This document shows positions 23,247 through 36,689 of a stretch of 64,000 nt of DNA, piece by piece; position 1 is the stretch's first letter, and each line of letters starts with the position of its first letter. This DNA comes from Brachynemurus nebulosus (lineage: Eukaryota > Arthropoda > Insecta > Neuroptera > Myrmeleontidae): positions 92,331,024 to 92,395,023 of the forward strand of contig JAPWDM010000001.1 of assembly GCA_035578155.1 (NCBI GenBank), given 5' to 3'. The notes under the pieces were generated by a model. The model saw nothing but the letters and a program-made list of their open reading frames with translations. It was not told the origin of the DNA and ran no database searches. A program made the position numbers and the translations under genes.

Positions 23247-24300
23247 TTACAATTTTTTATTAAAATTACTGTCGAGTAGCTGAGTACCCGTACTAAAAAA
23301 TGGTTCGAGTGCAAAGGGTTAAATTAAATTTTGTAAATTAGTAAATCTAGATGTGCTATAAAATAGATCCACTATTTATGTGTGAGGCTATTAATAATTT
23401 TTTCGGAATTTACTATTTGAGAAAATGGCACTCGGCTAGCTCGTCACTTAATATAATAGTAGCTGTTATTGGAGCGCTGAGAGCGAGCACCCCGTGGTTC
23501 TAGTACGTCTAGTATACCCTAGTGAAACATGTAGTATACACTAGCTAGTAGGCTGAATTCAGGCCCGGATCCAATAAGTACGGGGCCCGATTGGATTTTT
23601 TTTTTTTTTTTGCGGGGCCCTATATACCCGAGAAAAATATTTATATATAATTATATAGAATGATTATATATAATTGTATACAAAAAATGGCCCGATAAAA
23701 TTGTATAGAATTTATATATAACTATATAGAATTATATATATATTTTTGCTACTGGTAGAATAGGGGCATACAATCAGTGCGTGCCTATTAAAATTAAGGG
23801 AACAAAAAGTGACATTTCTTTACGTCAAATACATATATTTTTGCTTTACAATGAAATAATTTGTTTTTTCAACGATCACTTGTAGCCACTAGTAAAAATT
23901 TATGTAATCTGATATCTGACGTAAAAATATCACTTTTTGTTCCTTTAAATGACACCACACTGATTCTACTTCGTCTGCATTATGTTTGTTGTATGTACGG
24001 TGTGCTAAATTTTATTAAATTAATAAAAAAAATATGCATAAAACAACTTTATTTTTGTAGATCAAACAATAAAAATTACAGTAAGTATTCACGTTCGTGT
24101 ACAGCTGTAATGAAATACCAAGGGGCCAAACTACTGTTTAATAATATGCATCCCGACTGTAATCAAAATTTTACGTCATCAGACTGGGCAGAGAGGTGGA
24201 AAGTTGTATACGTATTTAGAGTTTGTGTTGGTATGTGTAGCGTTGTGGATGTTTGTCTGTGTGATACTCTTTATGTATGCAGCTAAGTGGTCTAAGGTGG
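23247..24300. other. AT-rich repeat-like stretch, no supported gene
   Basis: Around 23560 begins CAGGCCCGGATCCAATAAG followed by a T run, a possible hAT-like end (see findings). A hairpin spans about 23788-23948 (AAGGGAACAAAAAGTGA against TCACTTTTTGTTCCTTT). A 141-codon frame at 23861-24286 overlaps this hairpin, lacks any recognisable domain and is probably chance. Confidence 0.4.
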
Positions 24301-26740
24301 GAGTGGGTACATACAAAAGAACAACAGCATGTATGTACCTGAACAGTGAACAGTGAACAGCGTAATAATGCAAGTATAACTAGTTGCAGAGTTTTTGAGG
24401 TATCAAAGTCCAACAAAAAGGAAAGATGTATTTTTAGTAAGAGATATACATGTTTTATTATATTAAGAAGATAAAATACTTTTGCAATAAAGATGGATAT
24501 AGAGAAATTATGTCTAAACTCCCCCTATTAGTTGTTATATCTCTCACTCAGGTAATATTACATAACAGGTAACGATACATACAATGTATAACAATACACT
24601 ACGTTGTAAAAAAAAGTAATCGATTTTGAAATAGTTTGCTTATTTATATAGTAATGCAATGATGTACTTACTTAAATAAGTAATTTTAAATTAAATAAAT
24701 AATATTAAGAAATTACCTTTACTAACTCTGAATACTTCGAAGTAAAAAAATGAAGTAGTTGTTATTGTTATCTTATTGTTAGTCACTATCACTTGAACTT
24801 TCATCACACACCTATTACTAAACTTGAGTTAATGGGATTTTCACACCATCACTTTCACTTTTCATAAACACTAACACATTTAAAATGATAAGTTTTGCTT
24901 GTGGACTTAACATTTTATTTTTAATACTCGTATTCATTTTCATATTTAAATTAATTAAATATCAATAGATAAAAACCCGATTAAAATAGAGGGTATAAAA
25001 AAGTATAATAATAATCAAGAATACGATAAGTTAAAAAAAAATTGTTAAAATATCGAAAATTGTATCTCGCAGGTAAAGCACTTGACTAGCCAAAGCTAAG
25101 TAAAAGTACTGATTCTAAAAATTACAAATATATTTGTAAACATACAAATTTTGTAAAACTAATAAACAGATTTTATTGAAAAATTCATAATAATAGCAAT
25201 ATTTACAAAGGTAGGTTTTATGCAGGTTTTATGACTGTGTCAGGTAGTTCAATAAAATTGAATACATTTCAATTAATTAACCACTAAAAAGTACAGTCTT
25301 TAAAAGAGAAAATTGTAGACCATTTTATTATTTGCAATATTTAGTAAATTGTTCAGAAAGTATAAAATATTAAAAATTAAACGTTTCTAAACTACAAGAA
25401 ATATGTAATATAATTAAAACTAGAAATACCTATGATAAGAAATTTAATGTTTCAAAACGACTTAACGCTACCAATTTTAAAATATTAAATACTAACAGGG
25501 AAATTTTTTACGAAAAATCCCCTTACATAGTAATAATAACATATTTTGGTATTTATAAATACGATTTTTTTAATGGTGTAGACCCTTACTTTCATTTATT
25601 TAACGGAGTACTGTAGTAAAACTGGAAGTGGACTTTAGTCGCTCAGAAACTTTGCAACTACCTATATACGCTTGAAGAGTCGATGGACGACTAACTAGTA
25701 AGCTGGTTACATTGTTAACACAACGCAGTATTCGTTCGACGAAGGACACGGACTGACTAATGCCTTAAGCTGTGACACGACTCCAAATAACTCCGCGCCA
25801 ATTACACGTTTTTAATATTAGTTGGTTTCTAGTGTTCTATGTGAAATACTGTTCATGAGTGTCATGAGTGTGTTATGTTCGTTCTCGTTGGCGTGGCTAT
25901 CACAACACAACCGACACAATCTAACCAACCTGTTCCCATAACCGTATATTATCCCTAGAATCATACGTTGGTCTACGAGTCAAGTTAATCATACATCGGC
26001 GTCGTTTCGACGAATGGACTTTTTACGGGGAGTTTTAGAGTTTATTTGCAAAAAACATTTTTTTACATAACAATACTACAAAAGCGAACAAAATATTTAA
26101 AAAAATTGGATTTGGAAAAATTTCTTAATGTAAATATTTATTAATTTTTTTAATCTTTTTATCAAAGCATTTCATTATAAAAATTAAAAAATATATAAAT
26201 ACATCAATTGTAATAATTAATTTATGAACTATTATGAATCAGTGGACATGTGTGACTTTACAGAATGTGAAATTTCTCAGTCATAAATATTCCTATAGAT
26301 ATGTAGTTATTTCCCGATTAGGCACATTTGTAAATTTTCTAAAATTTGTTAGTAATTTTTCGAATAAGATCTCAAAAAATAATAAAAATTAAAATATTTT
26401 CCACAAATTAAATTGTTAATCTTTTATTAAGTCATTCGAAACGCATTCTTTAGTTTTCGATTCAATATATTCAAACTTCAGTATTATGTCGTCTCTATAA
26501 GTCAAACAGCTGTAATCATCTTTCACATTATCATAATCATTGAATAAATTTATTATAACATCCATATTTTTAATAAATTTTAGAAAAATTAGGAATACTT
26601 TTATAGGTGGAGTACAAAATCTTTAAAAAAAAATATAGTTTAATCATACATCGTCGTCCTTTTGACGCACACTATTTCAGTATAAAAAAAACGACAATAG
26701 CTATAAACAAAATTTATATGGCTTATGTGTTATAATAACA
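24301..26740. other. 2.4-kb AT-rich stretch, no gene seen
   Basis: No coding, RNA or transposon border recognised. The phrase GAACAGTGAACAGTGAACAG is a short direct repeat at about 24341-24360. The string TTAATCATACATCG followed by an ACG-containing stretch occurs at about 25985 and again at about 26641, suggesting a diverged direct repeat around 650 bp apart. Confidence 0.45.
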
Positions 26741-26899
26741 AATAAATTAGATAACAGAAGTTTCACAGCGAGCAGGTACCGACAAGTCACAGCATTGGAG
26801 CAGGTAGAGAAGTTCGTTCGTCGTTTTGACGAGTACGTATGATTCTAGGGTTATACAAGATATACAACCAGAGAACAATATACAACAAACACGACAAAC

Positions 26900-27960
<1,061 letters not shown>

Positions 27961-27984
27961 TTTATATAATTGTATATATATATA

Positions 27985-28626
27985 GTCAAATCGCGTTATG
28001 AGTCCGCCAATTTATATTTCTATTGTAAACATTCCCCCTCGATGACTGAAGAAAAATCCATTTCAGTCTCTCGTTATGAGATCGGAACATTGGTGTTGAT
28101 GTTTAATGAGTTAGCAAGCGTACGATTAGTGAAACTCATAAATCTTCCTGTCAGAATGTCTTTATTCACTAAAAGAATTTTTTTATGAGTTCGTGTTTAC
28201 ATAATACATGTGTAGTTGACCAAAGCAAGTTTTGTTCGTTCATCGCGCCGGTTGTATTACAAACTTTGTTTGACTAACAATATTATTTTCAATTTCTACA
28301 AAAGATTTTAAAAAAAAATTTTTAACGAAAATATGTGTGGACAGTATCGTTTAAACTCCTGTCACAAACTATAGAACGCATTTAGAAAATATTAGTACCT
28401 AAATGTATTTATTAAAAATTGGTAGATTTTGTGCCGCTTCTAATGAATAGTAATACTGCACTAAACATCCGGGCAATTTGATTATAAATAAGTACGCACT
28501 TACGCGCTTGAAAAGTAGGGGAAGTGCCAGTTACGGCGGTCGACTACGAAGCACAAGTGGGGGTACGGGAATTCTTAGAATTATATTCTCCTACAGCCCC
28601 GTAAGCCGATTCATAACGCGATTCGA

Positions 28627-28627
<1 letters not shown>
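27985..28627. mobile_element. TA-flanked Tigger-like MITE reiterating CGTTATGAG
   Basis: The left end GTCAAATCGCGTTATGAG and the right end CATAACGCGATTCGAG are inverted repeats next to TA. The motif CGTTATGAG or ATGAG recurs at about 27994, 28073, 28183 and inverted at 28610. About 640 bp, non-coding. The TA flanks lie in AT microsatellite, so the target duplication is not fully diagnostic. Confidence 0.65.

Positions 28628-28694
<67 letters not shown>
28628..28694. repeat. (AT)n microsatellite
   Basis: Uninterrupted AT dinucleotides of about 67 bp join the Tigger-like MITE to the next palindrome. Confidence 0.9.
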
Positions 28695-28700
<6 letters not shown>

Positions 28701-28808
28701 CGAGAGTTATTTTTTTACACCCTGTATATTCATGTTCTTGTATTTTGTGCACTTTTATTTATTTTTTAACGTATGTAGAAGTTTACCTATCTTACGATCC
28801 ATGACATT

Positions 28809-28878
<70 letters not shown>

Positions 28879-28992
28879 AATGTCATGGATCGTAAGATAG
28901 GTAAACTTCTACATACGTTAAAAAATAAATAAAAGTGCACAAAATACAAGAACATGAATATACAGGGTGTAAAAAAATAACTCTCGTCTTTT
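28695..28992. repeat. 298-bp perfect palindrome with (AT)n centre
   Basis: Arms of ~117 bp are exact reverse complements around ~64 bp of AT repeat, centred at 28843.5. The ends read AAAAGACGAGAGTTATTTTT and the arms include TTTACACCCTGTATATTC, a motif that often marks ends of small insect DNA elements. The absence of mismatches by eye suggests recent formation or gene conversion between arms. Non-coding. Confidence 0.9.
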
Positions 28993-29598
28993 TGAGGGGT
29001 GATTCATTGCACCCTGTAGACACTAAAACCATAGGAATATTTTTCGGCATTAACAGTTTGAAAAATCTCAAATTTACTGGTTACATGCTGTTTCAAAATT
29101 TTTCTAAGTACGATCCTGTCTAAATTATGCATAAATACTTACGTTCTTAATATCAAAGGTAGAAAATAATTTTATTGACTAAAATTCAATAAAATTTTGT
29201 AAACATGCTTAGGACGTAAACGTGTTTCTTAGATATTTTTTTAAAAACAGAAAATTTATCTTACAAAGATGAGATGGTCAGAGCCGGATTAAAAATTTTT
29301 TTTAAGAGCCATTTATTTGAGCCACATTTTTAAGACCCATATTTTGTATTAATTCTTTTCTGTTAAAAAAAAATTTTTGGTTAAAATTTATTGGCAAATA
29401 TTAATTACATGGTTGAGATCTACCCACTGTTTTCGTAGCGAGATTTATATATTTTACACTCTGTATGTATGAATTTACACATTTTTTAGTTTTTGGTCTG
29501 TAAATTCGTCTAAAATAGGACAATCATAATTAAAACGGTTAGAAGAATAGAGAACTGCAAATGCAATAAACAATTATTGCTATTACCATTTGATACTA
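28993..29598. other. AT-rich stretch, no gene seen
   Basis: At about 29280 GTCAGAGCCGGATTAAAAAT looks like the start of an hAT-type MITE, but I could not find its other end. The rest is AT-rich without features. Confidence 0.35.
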
Positions 29599-29606
29599 CC
29601 TACATC

Positions 29607-29794
29607 CAGTGTCGAATTAACCCTAGGCACCGTGAAAAATGCCGCCCTACCTTCTGCTTAAAAAGAAGAAAATCTTAATTTTTCCTACTTTTTTCCGAAC
29701 TTTTTCTTAAAAAGTTACTTTTGCCGTCCTGTTTTTCAAAATCTGCCGCCCCCAGGCCATGGCCTAGGTTGGCCTATTGGCCAATCTGACCTTG
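29607..29794. mobile_element. hAT-like MITE, ~188 bp
   Basis: It starts CAGTGTCGAATTAACC and ends GGCCAATCTGACCTTG. The flanks CCTACATC (29599-29606) and GCTACATC (29795-29802) match at 7 of 8 positions, as expected for an ageing hAT duplication. GC-rich GCCGCCC phrases occur inside. No coding region. Confidence 0.6.
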
Positions 29795-29802
29795 GCTACA
29801 TC

Positions 29803-30540
29803 TACAAGGCAGCACAGCAATGACTAATCTCAAAAAACGAAAGTGAGTGCACCGAGTTAGACGCATATAGAATAGAATATGTAATTGAGGGAGAAGACAG
29901 TACTATCCGATGCATTTCATATTTCATACATGAAACATCCTTCTTAAAAAGATTACGAAATATGTTTCTTTCTTTCTCGCACGTGTATTATAAAAAGAAT
30001 CCTTCCTGTATATTTTTAATTATTTGAATAATTTATAATTCATCCTTTATTGCTTTAAATTTCGAGAAATAACTTTTTTTTTAATTTTGGTGTTGATGCG
30101 GGGTCCGATTGGACCCAATCGCTCCAATCGCCTTATATCCGGGCCAAAGGCTGATTGACCTTGAACGGATGCATGTGTACGTATTGGTTATCAACAGATT
30201 TTATTTGATTTTTCATAAAGGTAAGAAAAAGGGCTCGCCTTGCTTTCAACTACCGTTTTTCAAACTAAATACAAAATTGTGTGGTTCGTACTGTGCAATT
30301 CTGACCAAGTTAGACTACATTCTGGTCATTCACTTACTGATCGCGCCGTACGTCATTGTTTTTCTAATTAACTTTTGAAGTTTATATAATAACATGTTGT
30401 GCATTTGGTGGGGGGAGAAAAATTTTACATCAAATTTTGACTACACTGGTATCGCTAGTATAGAGATAGGAAATTGGTTTCTGGTATTCTGTGGTTTCAA
30501 CTACCTTTCAAGGTTACTAGTTCCACTTCGGATATTTATT
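29803..30540. other. Stretch between MITE and Tigger/pogo element, no supported gene
   Basis: No gene recognised. Around 30095-30150 GGGGTCCGATTGGACCCAAT and ATATCCGGGCC resemble, in inverted orientation, the phrase at 23560-23600. An 89-codon frame (30109-30378) starts inside this repeat and is considered chance. Confidence 0.4.
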
Positions 30541-31035
30541 TAAGGTAAATGTACCATATTACGGGATGTTAAGGAAGTTTCAACTTTGACAATAATTTCC
30601 GAGAAAAGTAGAAAATTGCTATAAGTGAAAATAGTTTTATTTTATAAACTGATCATATACGAGGAATTTGGAACACTGTTTTGTCGGCTAGTTTTTAATT
30701 TATAGAGCTACTTGTTATTTTTTTTAACATCGAGCCTGGCGCTAATTCCGTGATAAAATTTGGTCCATAACCTAATTCCGAGAATGAGTGTACATAATTC
30801 CGTAATATGCATGAGTACATTACAATGAATTAACAAAATATACTTTTATAATTATATAAGTATATTTATAAAACTTTTTTCATATAAATGTAGGTAACAG
30901 TTTTAAATTTTATATATACATATAAATAATTCGTTTTGAAGTCATTTTTAAATCAAACAAAATAAAAATATTCTTCTAAAATTTAACAGAAAATTTGAGA
31001 ACTTCTAGCGAAATAAAAGTAACGATAATATCTAA

Positions 31036-31434
31036 TTACTCTAAATCAAGTACAGAAAAGACGCCCCTCTTGCTTACTGGGATCGGCGGATTAATTTTCT
31101 TTAATATGTCTTTGGCATCATAATCTAAAACATCGTCCTTATCCGGCCAACGCCAGTTGACGCGACCATTTGCAAAACCGGTCATGGTCATGGTTTTTAC
31201 TACGTACTTTGGATGATCAGTCTTATTATTCATTATTTCAACAATTTGCCCAGGAAATTTTTCTCCTTCATAAGTTACAACCACGAAATCCCCCGATGTA
31301 ATTGAACTTTTGCATAAATTTTGTTTATTTTTTTTCTGTTTCTGGTTTGCTTCTCCTTCATTTAGTTCTTTACTCTCAATTTCTTCTTCGAGTTTTTTTT
31401 CCCTCGCTGCTTTGCTCAATTTTCCCCCTTTCTT
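31036..31434 (-). pseudogene. Tigger/pogo transposase, part 4: small C-terminal globular domain
   Basis: After a second stop and a frameshift in a purine-rich run (about 31430-31445) the transposase resumes with a Lys/Glu-rich helix. A compact domain follows: 'GDFVVVTYEGEKFPGQIVE', 'YVVKTM', 'WRWPDKDDVLDYDAKDIL', 'PPIPVSKRGVFSV'. The beta-rich pattern with 'YEG..FPG.V' resembles Tudor/chromo-like barrels. Its role, perhaps chromatin or protein binding, is inference. It ends with a normal stop about 490 bp from the element end. Confidence 0.75.
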
Positions 31435-31484
31435 TTTATCTTCTTTTTATTGTGTATTATTCTTTTTATTTTCTCGGTTTTTTT

Positions 31485-32312
31485 TCATTGTTCAGTTTTC
31501 TCTAGCCTATCCTGCTTTTCTTCATTTAAACGTCTTTGATATTCTATATATTCTTCACATGTCGCTACAGTCGGAACTAATTTCTTCTTAACGCTTCGCT
31601 TATTCTTACCAGAGATTGGCGTTTCCGGCCAAAATAAAGCTCTTTTAAAAGGGGTTGGAAAACGTAATTGTTGTGAATTATGTAACTGTGCATTTGAAAC
31701 TTCAGAATGTGGCTTATCTTGTAATTCGGTGGATATTTGTCTTGGAGGTGTTTTAGTCTGAACTGGATTATTTGTAATTGAGTGCTGATCTGTTTTCTCC
31801 ATCGCATTCATATTATTTTTCTCCAACAAGTCTTTATTTAAATATTCCTTGGTTACAGAATATTTTTCAATAATTGAGTCTTCTTCTGTGACGCAATCGG
31901 TCACATTATCTTTTTTGGTGTTTGTATCCGTGTTTATTATTTTGCCTTGTTCGACTTCTACGGTATTATTAATGATTTCAAATTGTGGCTTGTTCTCTGT
32001 CATCTTTTGTCCGTTTTCAGTATCTGGCATTAAATGGATACTTTCATCGTCATTGAGACCAGATGTACTTGTTGTCGCGATTTTACTGAGTTCAATTTCA
32101 GCACCTGTGATTTCTTGATTTGTAGTTTTAGGAGTAGAACAAGGTATCAAAGTATTGTCTTCACCTATGATCATTTCCAGCACTGAGATGTCATTGCTCG
32201 GCCACAAAAAACTCATGCCTGTAAGAGTACAATCATTTGCATCTATCGTAGCGTCTCCCAGATGCATCGAATCTGGAGTAGCAGCAATGCTAGGATAATT
32301 TTTTCGATAAAT
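31485..32312 (-). pseudogene. Tigger/pogo transposase, part 3: C-terminal linker with FPTPFKRALFWPE motif
   Basis: In the same frame as part 2, after a single in-frame TGA. The segment is acidic and Asn/Thr-rich and looks disordered, ending in the motif 'FPTPFKRALFWPETP' followed by a basic patch and a 'YIEYQRRLNEEKQDRLEK' helix. I associate this FPTPFK..L.WPE tail with insect Tigger-type transposases. The frame ends at a TGA at 31485-31487. The remaining C-terminus is in another frame. Confidence 0.75.
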
Positions 32313-33195
32313 TCATCGCATTTTTTTCCAAAAATAATACAAATTCTCGTCTCTTATATCTCCGTTCCATTCTTCAGAGCATTGCTCAAACGCATGTAGT
32401 TTTTCAGTCCCCAAATGATTTTCGAATTCAGTAATAAATTCACCAGAATTTTGTGTCGTTGATGGAACTGGTGTTTGTGGCAATGAATCGACACTTGAAG
32501 TTCTTGCTTCAGAATTCGTGCTGGATGAAGTTCCCGACGTTGTTACTAACCGGTTGTAATCGATGGCGTTTTCATTAAATGGATATAGTCCACATTTGCG
32601 AAATCCATTTTTTATGATTTCTTGTTTCAGCGTCTCCTCTATAGATTTTTCAATGATTGGACCAAAGTCTTCTCGTTTTAAGCGACGCGCGTTATTCTGC
32701 ATCCGCCAAGAATAAACATTTTTACTCCAGGCATTCTTCAAGCTGCGAAAAATTGCAACGTCCATTGGTTGCAAAATATGAGTGGAACTAGGTAATAAAG
32801 CGACTAGAATTATCCCATTGTCTTTGCAGAATTGACACAGGTAAAGCGACAAATAGGAGACATGTCCATCCAAAAATAATACTACCGGTTTTTGTATATT
32901 TTCCTTTATTAGGAATGGATTGAAAACTTTCGCAATATATTCAAAAAAGTTTTCGCACGTCATCCAACCATTGTCGCTTCTTCCGATTGACCAATTCTTT
33001 GGGTATTTTGCCAATATATTACCAGGTATTCGCTTGTATGGAAACAATGCTAAAATGGGCATCAACTTTCCATCTGCAGATGCACCAAGCAATAGTGTAA
33101 GACATTCCTTATCGTCGTTACCTGATCTGCAATACACAGATTTTGTACCCGTTCTTGCTAGAACAGCCTGACCTTTTGGGCACAAAAAAAGCGGA
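32313..33195 (-). pseudogene. Tigger/pogo transposase, part 2: DDE catalytic domain
   Basis: This continues part 1 after the homopolymer frameshift. Visible landmarks are 'LCPKGQAVLARTG', 'LTLLLGASADGKLMPIL', then the second catalytic Asp in 'VVLFLDGHVSYLS', 'HILQPMDVAIFRSLK' with the third acidic residue, and 'GFRKCGLYPFNENAI', all typical of the DDE_1 superfamily transposases. All three acidic residues seem retained. A Ser/Thr-rich linker follows. The frame ends at a TGA (32313-32315), and the same frame reopens directly behind it. Retention of the catalytic motifs suggests that inactivation is fairly recent. Confidence 0.85.
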
Positions 33196-33717
33196 TTCAT
33201 CACAATTAAAGATCCTGGACGGATCTTGTAAGACCTCTTGGAGGTCATTATCATCAAAATATTGTCGTACTCGCTGAAACCATGATCTAATTTTTTCCTC
33301 GGTTGCACTAACACGAGCCATAGTCAGTGTTTGACATACTCGTTTACTGATTGTAGGATTTCTCTTGAGAAAACCTTCGTACCAGCGACGACACGGGAAT
33401 CCTTCCTTAAATTTATTCTCTCGACCAATTTCTGATATTAGTTTATGCACGGAATGTATTAGTATATCCTTAGTTACTGGGAAACCCATTTGACTCATTA
33501 GGATTATCCATTCAACGACGAGAGATTCTTCTGTTTGTGTAAGTACTATTGGAGCTCCTGCTCGATTTTGTTTCTTATATTTTTCATGAATTTTGTCGTA
33601 TAATGTTTGATTTGGAATTTTATATATTTTTGAAGCTCTATAGATAGACATAGATCCACTGTTTATTTCCTGTAATGCTTTTCGGAGAGTTTCGGGATTG
33701 TAACGTTTTGAAGCCAT
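33118..33717 (-). pseudogene. Tigger/pogo transposase, part 1: HTH and CENP-B-like DNA-binding region
   Basis: The first segment of a broken transposase, from an ATG at 33717. Residues ~1-50 form a Psq-type HTH ('NPETLRKALQEINSG', 'IYRASKIYKIPNQTLYDKI'). About residues 65-130 match a Tc5/CENP-B-type HTH ('VEWIILMSQMGFPVTKD', then 'CRRWYEGFLKRNP'). From ~165 the DDE domain starts with 'RIFNCDESAFF', giving the first catalytic Asp. Just after this point, in a run of seven A on the plus strand (33184-33190), the frame shifts and this segment continues as unrelated residues to a stop. It binds transposon ends in intact relatives. Confidence 0.85.
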
Positions 33718-34325
33718 TTCTTTCTGTAAAAATCATTCGTAATTGAAACTTTTCTTAGCACAAATACTGACTGGTATAGATAAGTACATATTTTTCTAAT
33801 CATTTTTAGATTTTTTGTGAATTTTCGGGCTGAATCGCTAAAACACCTTGTAAGTAAAAACGCGGGAACTAATTTTTCCCCTTATCCCTTTACTACGTGA
33901 TATTCCTGGAATTACGAACACGACTGAAACATCGTGTATGTTATTCCGGGAGTCGAAAACATAGCCCGGTTAAATTAAATCTTATCAGTTATAATTTCTA
34001 AATCAATTAGTAAGAGAATATAATACTGTACATAATTATATTATAGCTAAGATTTATTTATTTATTTAAAATAACCTCTATTCGCTTTTGATCATATACA
34101 TTAATAATTCATGAGTGTTTCATAAAAAGTAATTATTTTATAGTTGAATATAAAACGTAAAAAGAAAAAAAATATATCCCGTAATTACGTCACAATAATC
34201 TATGGCGTTCACTGAATTCACTGATCTAAAACATTAAAATGATATTCAATCTCAATTAAAAGTAACAGCCAAAAAAAATTCATATCTATTTTCCCTAACT
34301 GCGTCATACTCCCGCCATAAGGTTC
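33718..34325. other. 5' non-coding part of the Tigger/pogo element
   Basis: Upstream of the transposase start. It contains copies of the terminal motif: a GGAATTACG near 33905, TTATTCCGGGAG near 33940, and CCCGTAATTACGTC near 34178. No separate gene. Confidence 0.6.
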
Positions 34326-34329
34326 ACTA

Positions 34330-36685
34330 TGTAGAAGGGGTGATATTAGTGTACACTCTGTATATTGCAAATAAGTACAGTAAAGTAAGAGGTTGTTGCA
34401 ATTCTTATCACATCCGGGCGTACAGACTAAACAACGCATTATTAGAAGTTGATTATCAGCGAGAACCGAGTCAAGTAATGCTGGTGCTTATGAGAATGCA
34501 ATAAAAGATATGGAAGTATAGGTAAGTAAGTATCCGATATAAAAAAAAGAGATTGAAAATGCAAACGTGATAAGGAATGCAAGAACGGATTTTATGGGAG
34601 CGGGTCAGAACGTTTTGAGCAGAGAGTGTGAAGAGAGTTTTTTTTGAAAGGAGTGAACAGGAGATTCGCGTGTATTATTTAGGGGGTTTATAGCAAGTTG
34701 TTTCGGGGTAAATTGAAGTAGCTAGTCAGTTGGGGTAAGTAGATCAAGAATTAGAAATACGTAGGGGAGAGGAAATTTTGTAGAGTAAGTGAAATTTTTG
34801 TGAAAATTTTGGTGTTTGAAAGCAGCGAACATACATCCCATCCTTCCGGCCGTCATTAGGGCTGGTGAGAATTCTTGTTAATCATCAGAAAGGTAGGTGG
34901 CTTTGTTGTGGTTTATACTTTTAATAATCATTTGTAACATTGTAAGTAGTATATCGAATTTCGATTGGAGTTTATAAAATCGTTATTAAAAGACTGCAAT
35001 TTAGTTTACCAGTTTAGTAACCTTGTAATTTTTGAAAAATAAAAAAATCATTTTTAACATTGTCAGCAGCTATATCGGGTTCGATTTGAGTTTATAAATA
35101 GTTATTAAAAGACTGCAATTTAGTATTTACCAGTTTATTAACTTTATAAATTTTTAATAATCACTTTTAACAGTGTAAGTAGTTATATCGAGTTCGATTT
35201 GAGTTTATAAATAGTTATTAAAAGACTGCAATTTAGTATTCACCAGTTATTAACTTTATTAACTTTATAAATTTTTAATGAACATTTTAACAGTGTAAGT
35301 AATTATATCGGGATTCGATTTGAGTTTACAAATAGTTATTAAAATCCTGCGTTTTAGCATTTGCCAGTTTATTAACTTTATAAATTTTTAATAATCACTT
35401 TTAACAGTGTAAGTAGTTATGTCGAGTTCGATTTGAGTTTATAAATAGTTATTCAAAGACTGCAATTTAGTATTTACCAGTTTATTAACTTTATTAACTT
35501 TATAAATTTTTAATAATCATTTTTAACAGTGTAAGTAGTTATATCGAGTTTCGATTTGAGTTTACAAATAGGTACTAAAATCCTGCGTTTTAGTATTTAC
35601 CAGTTTATTAACTTTATTAACGTTATAAATTTTTAATAATCATTTTTTAACAGTGTAAGTAGTTATATTGAGTTTCGATTTGAGTTTATAAATAGTTATT
35701 AAAATCCTGCGACTTAGTATTTACCAGTTATGTAACGATGCAAATTTTTAATAATCATCTTTAACATTGTAAGTAGTATATCGAGTTTCGATTTGAGTTT
35801 ACAAATAGTTATTATAATCCTGCTATCTAGTATTTACAAGTTTATTGATTTAACAAATTTTGTTTATGTTCCTTTTAACATTGTATGCAATAATACTGCG
35901 TTTTTCTATTTGAGTTTATGATTAATTATTATAATCCTGCTATTTAGTATTTACAAGTTTATGGATTTAACAAATTTTTAATATTTATTTTTAACATTGT
36001 ATGCAATAATATTGCGTTTTTCTATTTGAGTTTATGATTAATTATTATAATCCTGTTATGATTAATTATTATAATATAAGCTGTTAGTACTACAAGTTTA
36101 TTGACTTTACAATTTTTTTTTATATTCATTTTTAGCGATACAAGCAGGTATATTGAGTTTTCGATTTTAGTTTATAATTAAATAGTAAAAGCCTGCGATT
36201 TAGTATTTACAAGATTATTGACTTTACGAATTTGTAATATTCATTTTTAACATTGCAAGTGAAACGGATAATTGGTGACAAGTAAACCCGGATTTACAGT
36301 GAAACCTTATTATAAATCAAAACATATACGTAGGTAAGGGAATCTTATTATATTAGATCCATATTACTGTTGAGGGTTAATTACTTTGATGCAACGTTTG
36401 TCCTGTGTATAATTGTAGATTATTATTTGATTTAATAAATTGATTTATTATTATTGGAAATTTTTACCCCTTAGTGTTTATCTATTGGAATACCCTTTCC
36501 TCTCTAGCTTTCCCGAAAAACCCTCACGACTACCCTATAGGAGTACGCTGTGAGCGCGACTACTAGGCTCGCGTCGAACCCCGTGTAGACAAAACCCCCC
36601 GCTCATCGTCTCCCCTCTGGACAGCCGCTCGTCTAGAGGGTGATCCCCAGTACGTCACCTGGGTGGGATTACCAGCTCTGTTACA
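34330..36685. mobile_element. Solo LTR, 2.36 kb, with internal tandem repeats
   Basis: It starts TGTAGAAGGGG and ends CTCTGTTACA, flanked by identical ACTA at 34326-34329 and 36686-36689, the 4-bp duplication expected for many Ty3/gypsy elements. No internal coding region is present, so it is the product of LTR-LTR recombination. The final ~230 bp (AATAAA-rich, then GC-rich with GCGCGACTACTAGGCTCGCG) resembles the R/U5 end of the 3' LTR at 57974-59484, suggesting related families. It interrupts the Tigger/pogo element and is younger than it. Confidence 0.7.
34915..36265. repeat. ~118-bp tandem repeats (about 11 copies) inside the solo LTR
   Basis: A unit with GATTTGAGTTTATAAATAGT, CCTGCGATTTAGTATTTACC, AGTTTATTAACTTTATAAAT and TTTTTAACAGTGTAAGTAG repeats at about 118-bp spacing. 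Later copies are more diverged. This array explains the unusual length of the LTR. Confidence 0.85.
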
Positions 36686-36689
36686 ACTA

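Noticed and set aside
23861..24286. 141-codon open frame on the plus strand
   Set aside because: It overlaps a hairpin and AT-rich repeat, has no recognisable domain and no supporting signals; chance is more likely.
30109..30378. 89-codon frame
   Set aside because: Its start lies within a repeat end and nothing is recognisable.
34915..36265. CRISPR-like regular repeats
   Set aside because: The ~118-bp units are contiguous diverged tandem repeats without short unique spacers, in a eukaryotic LTR.
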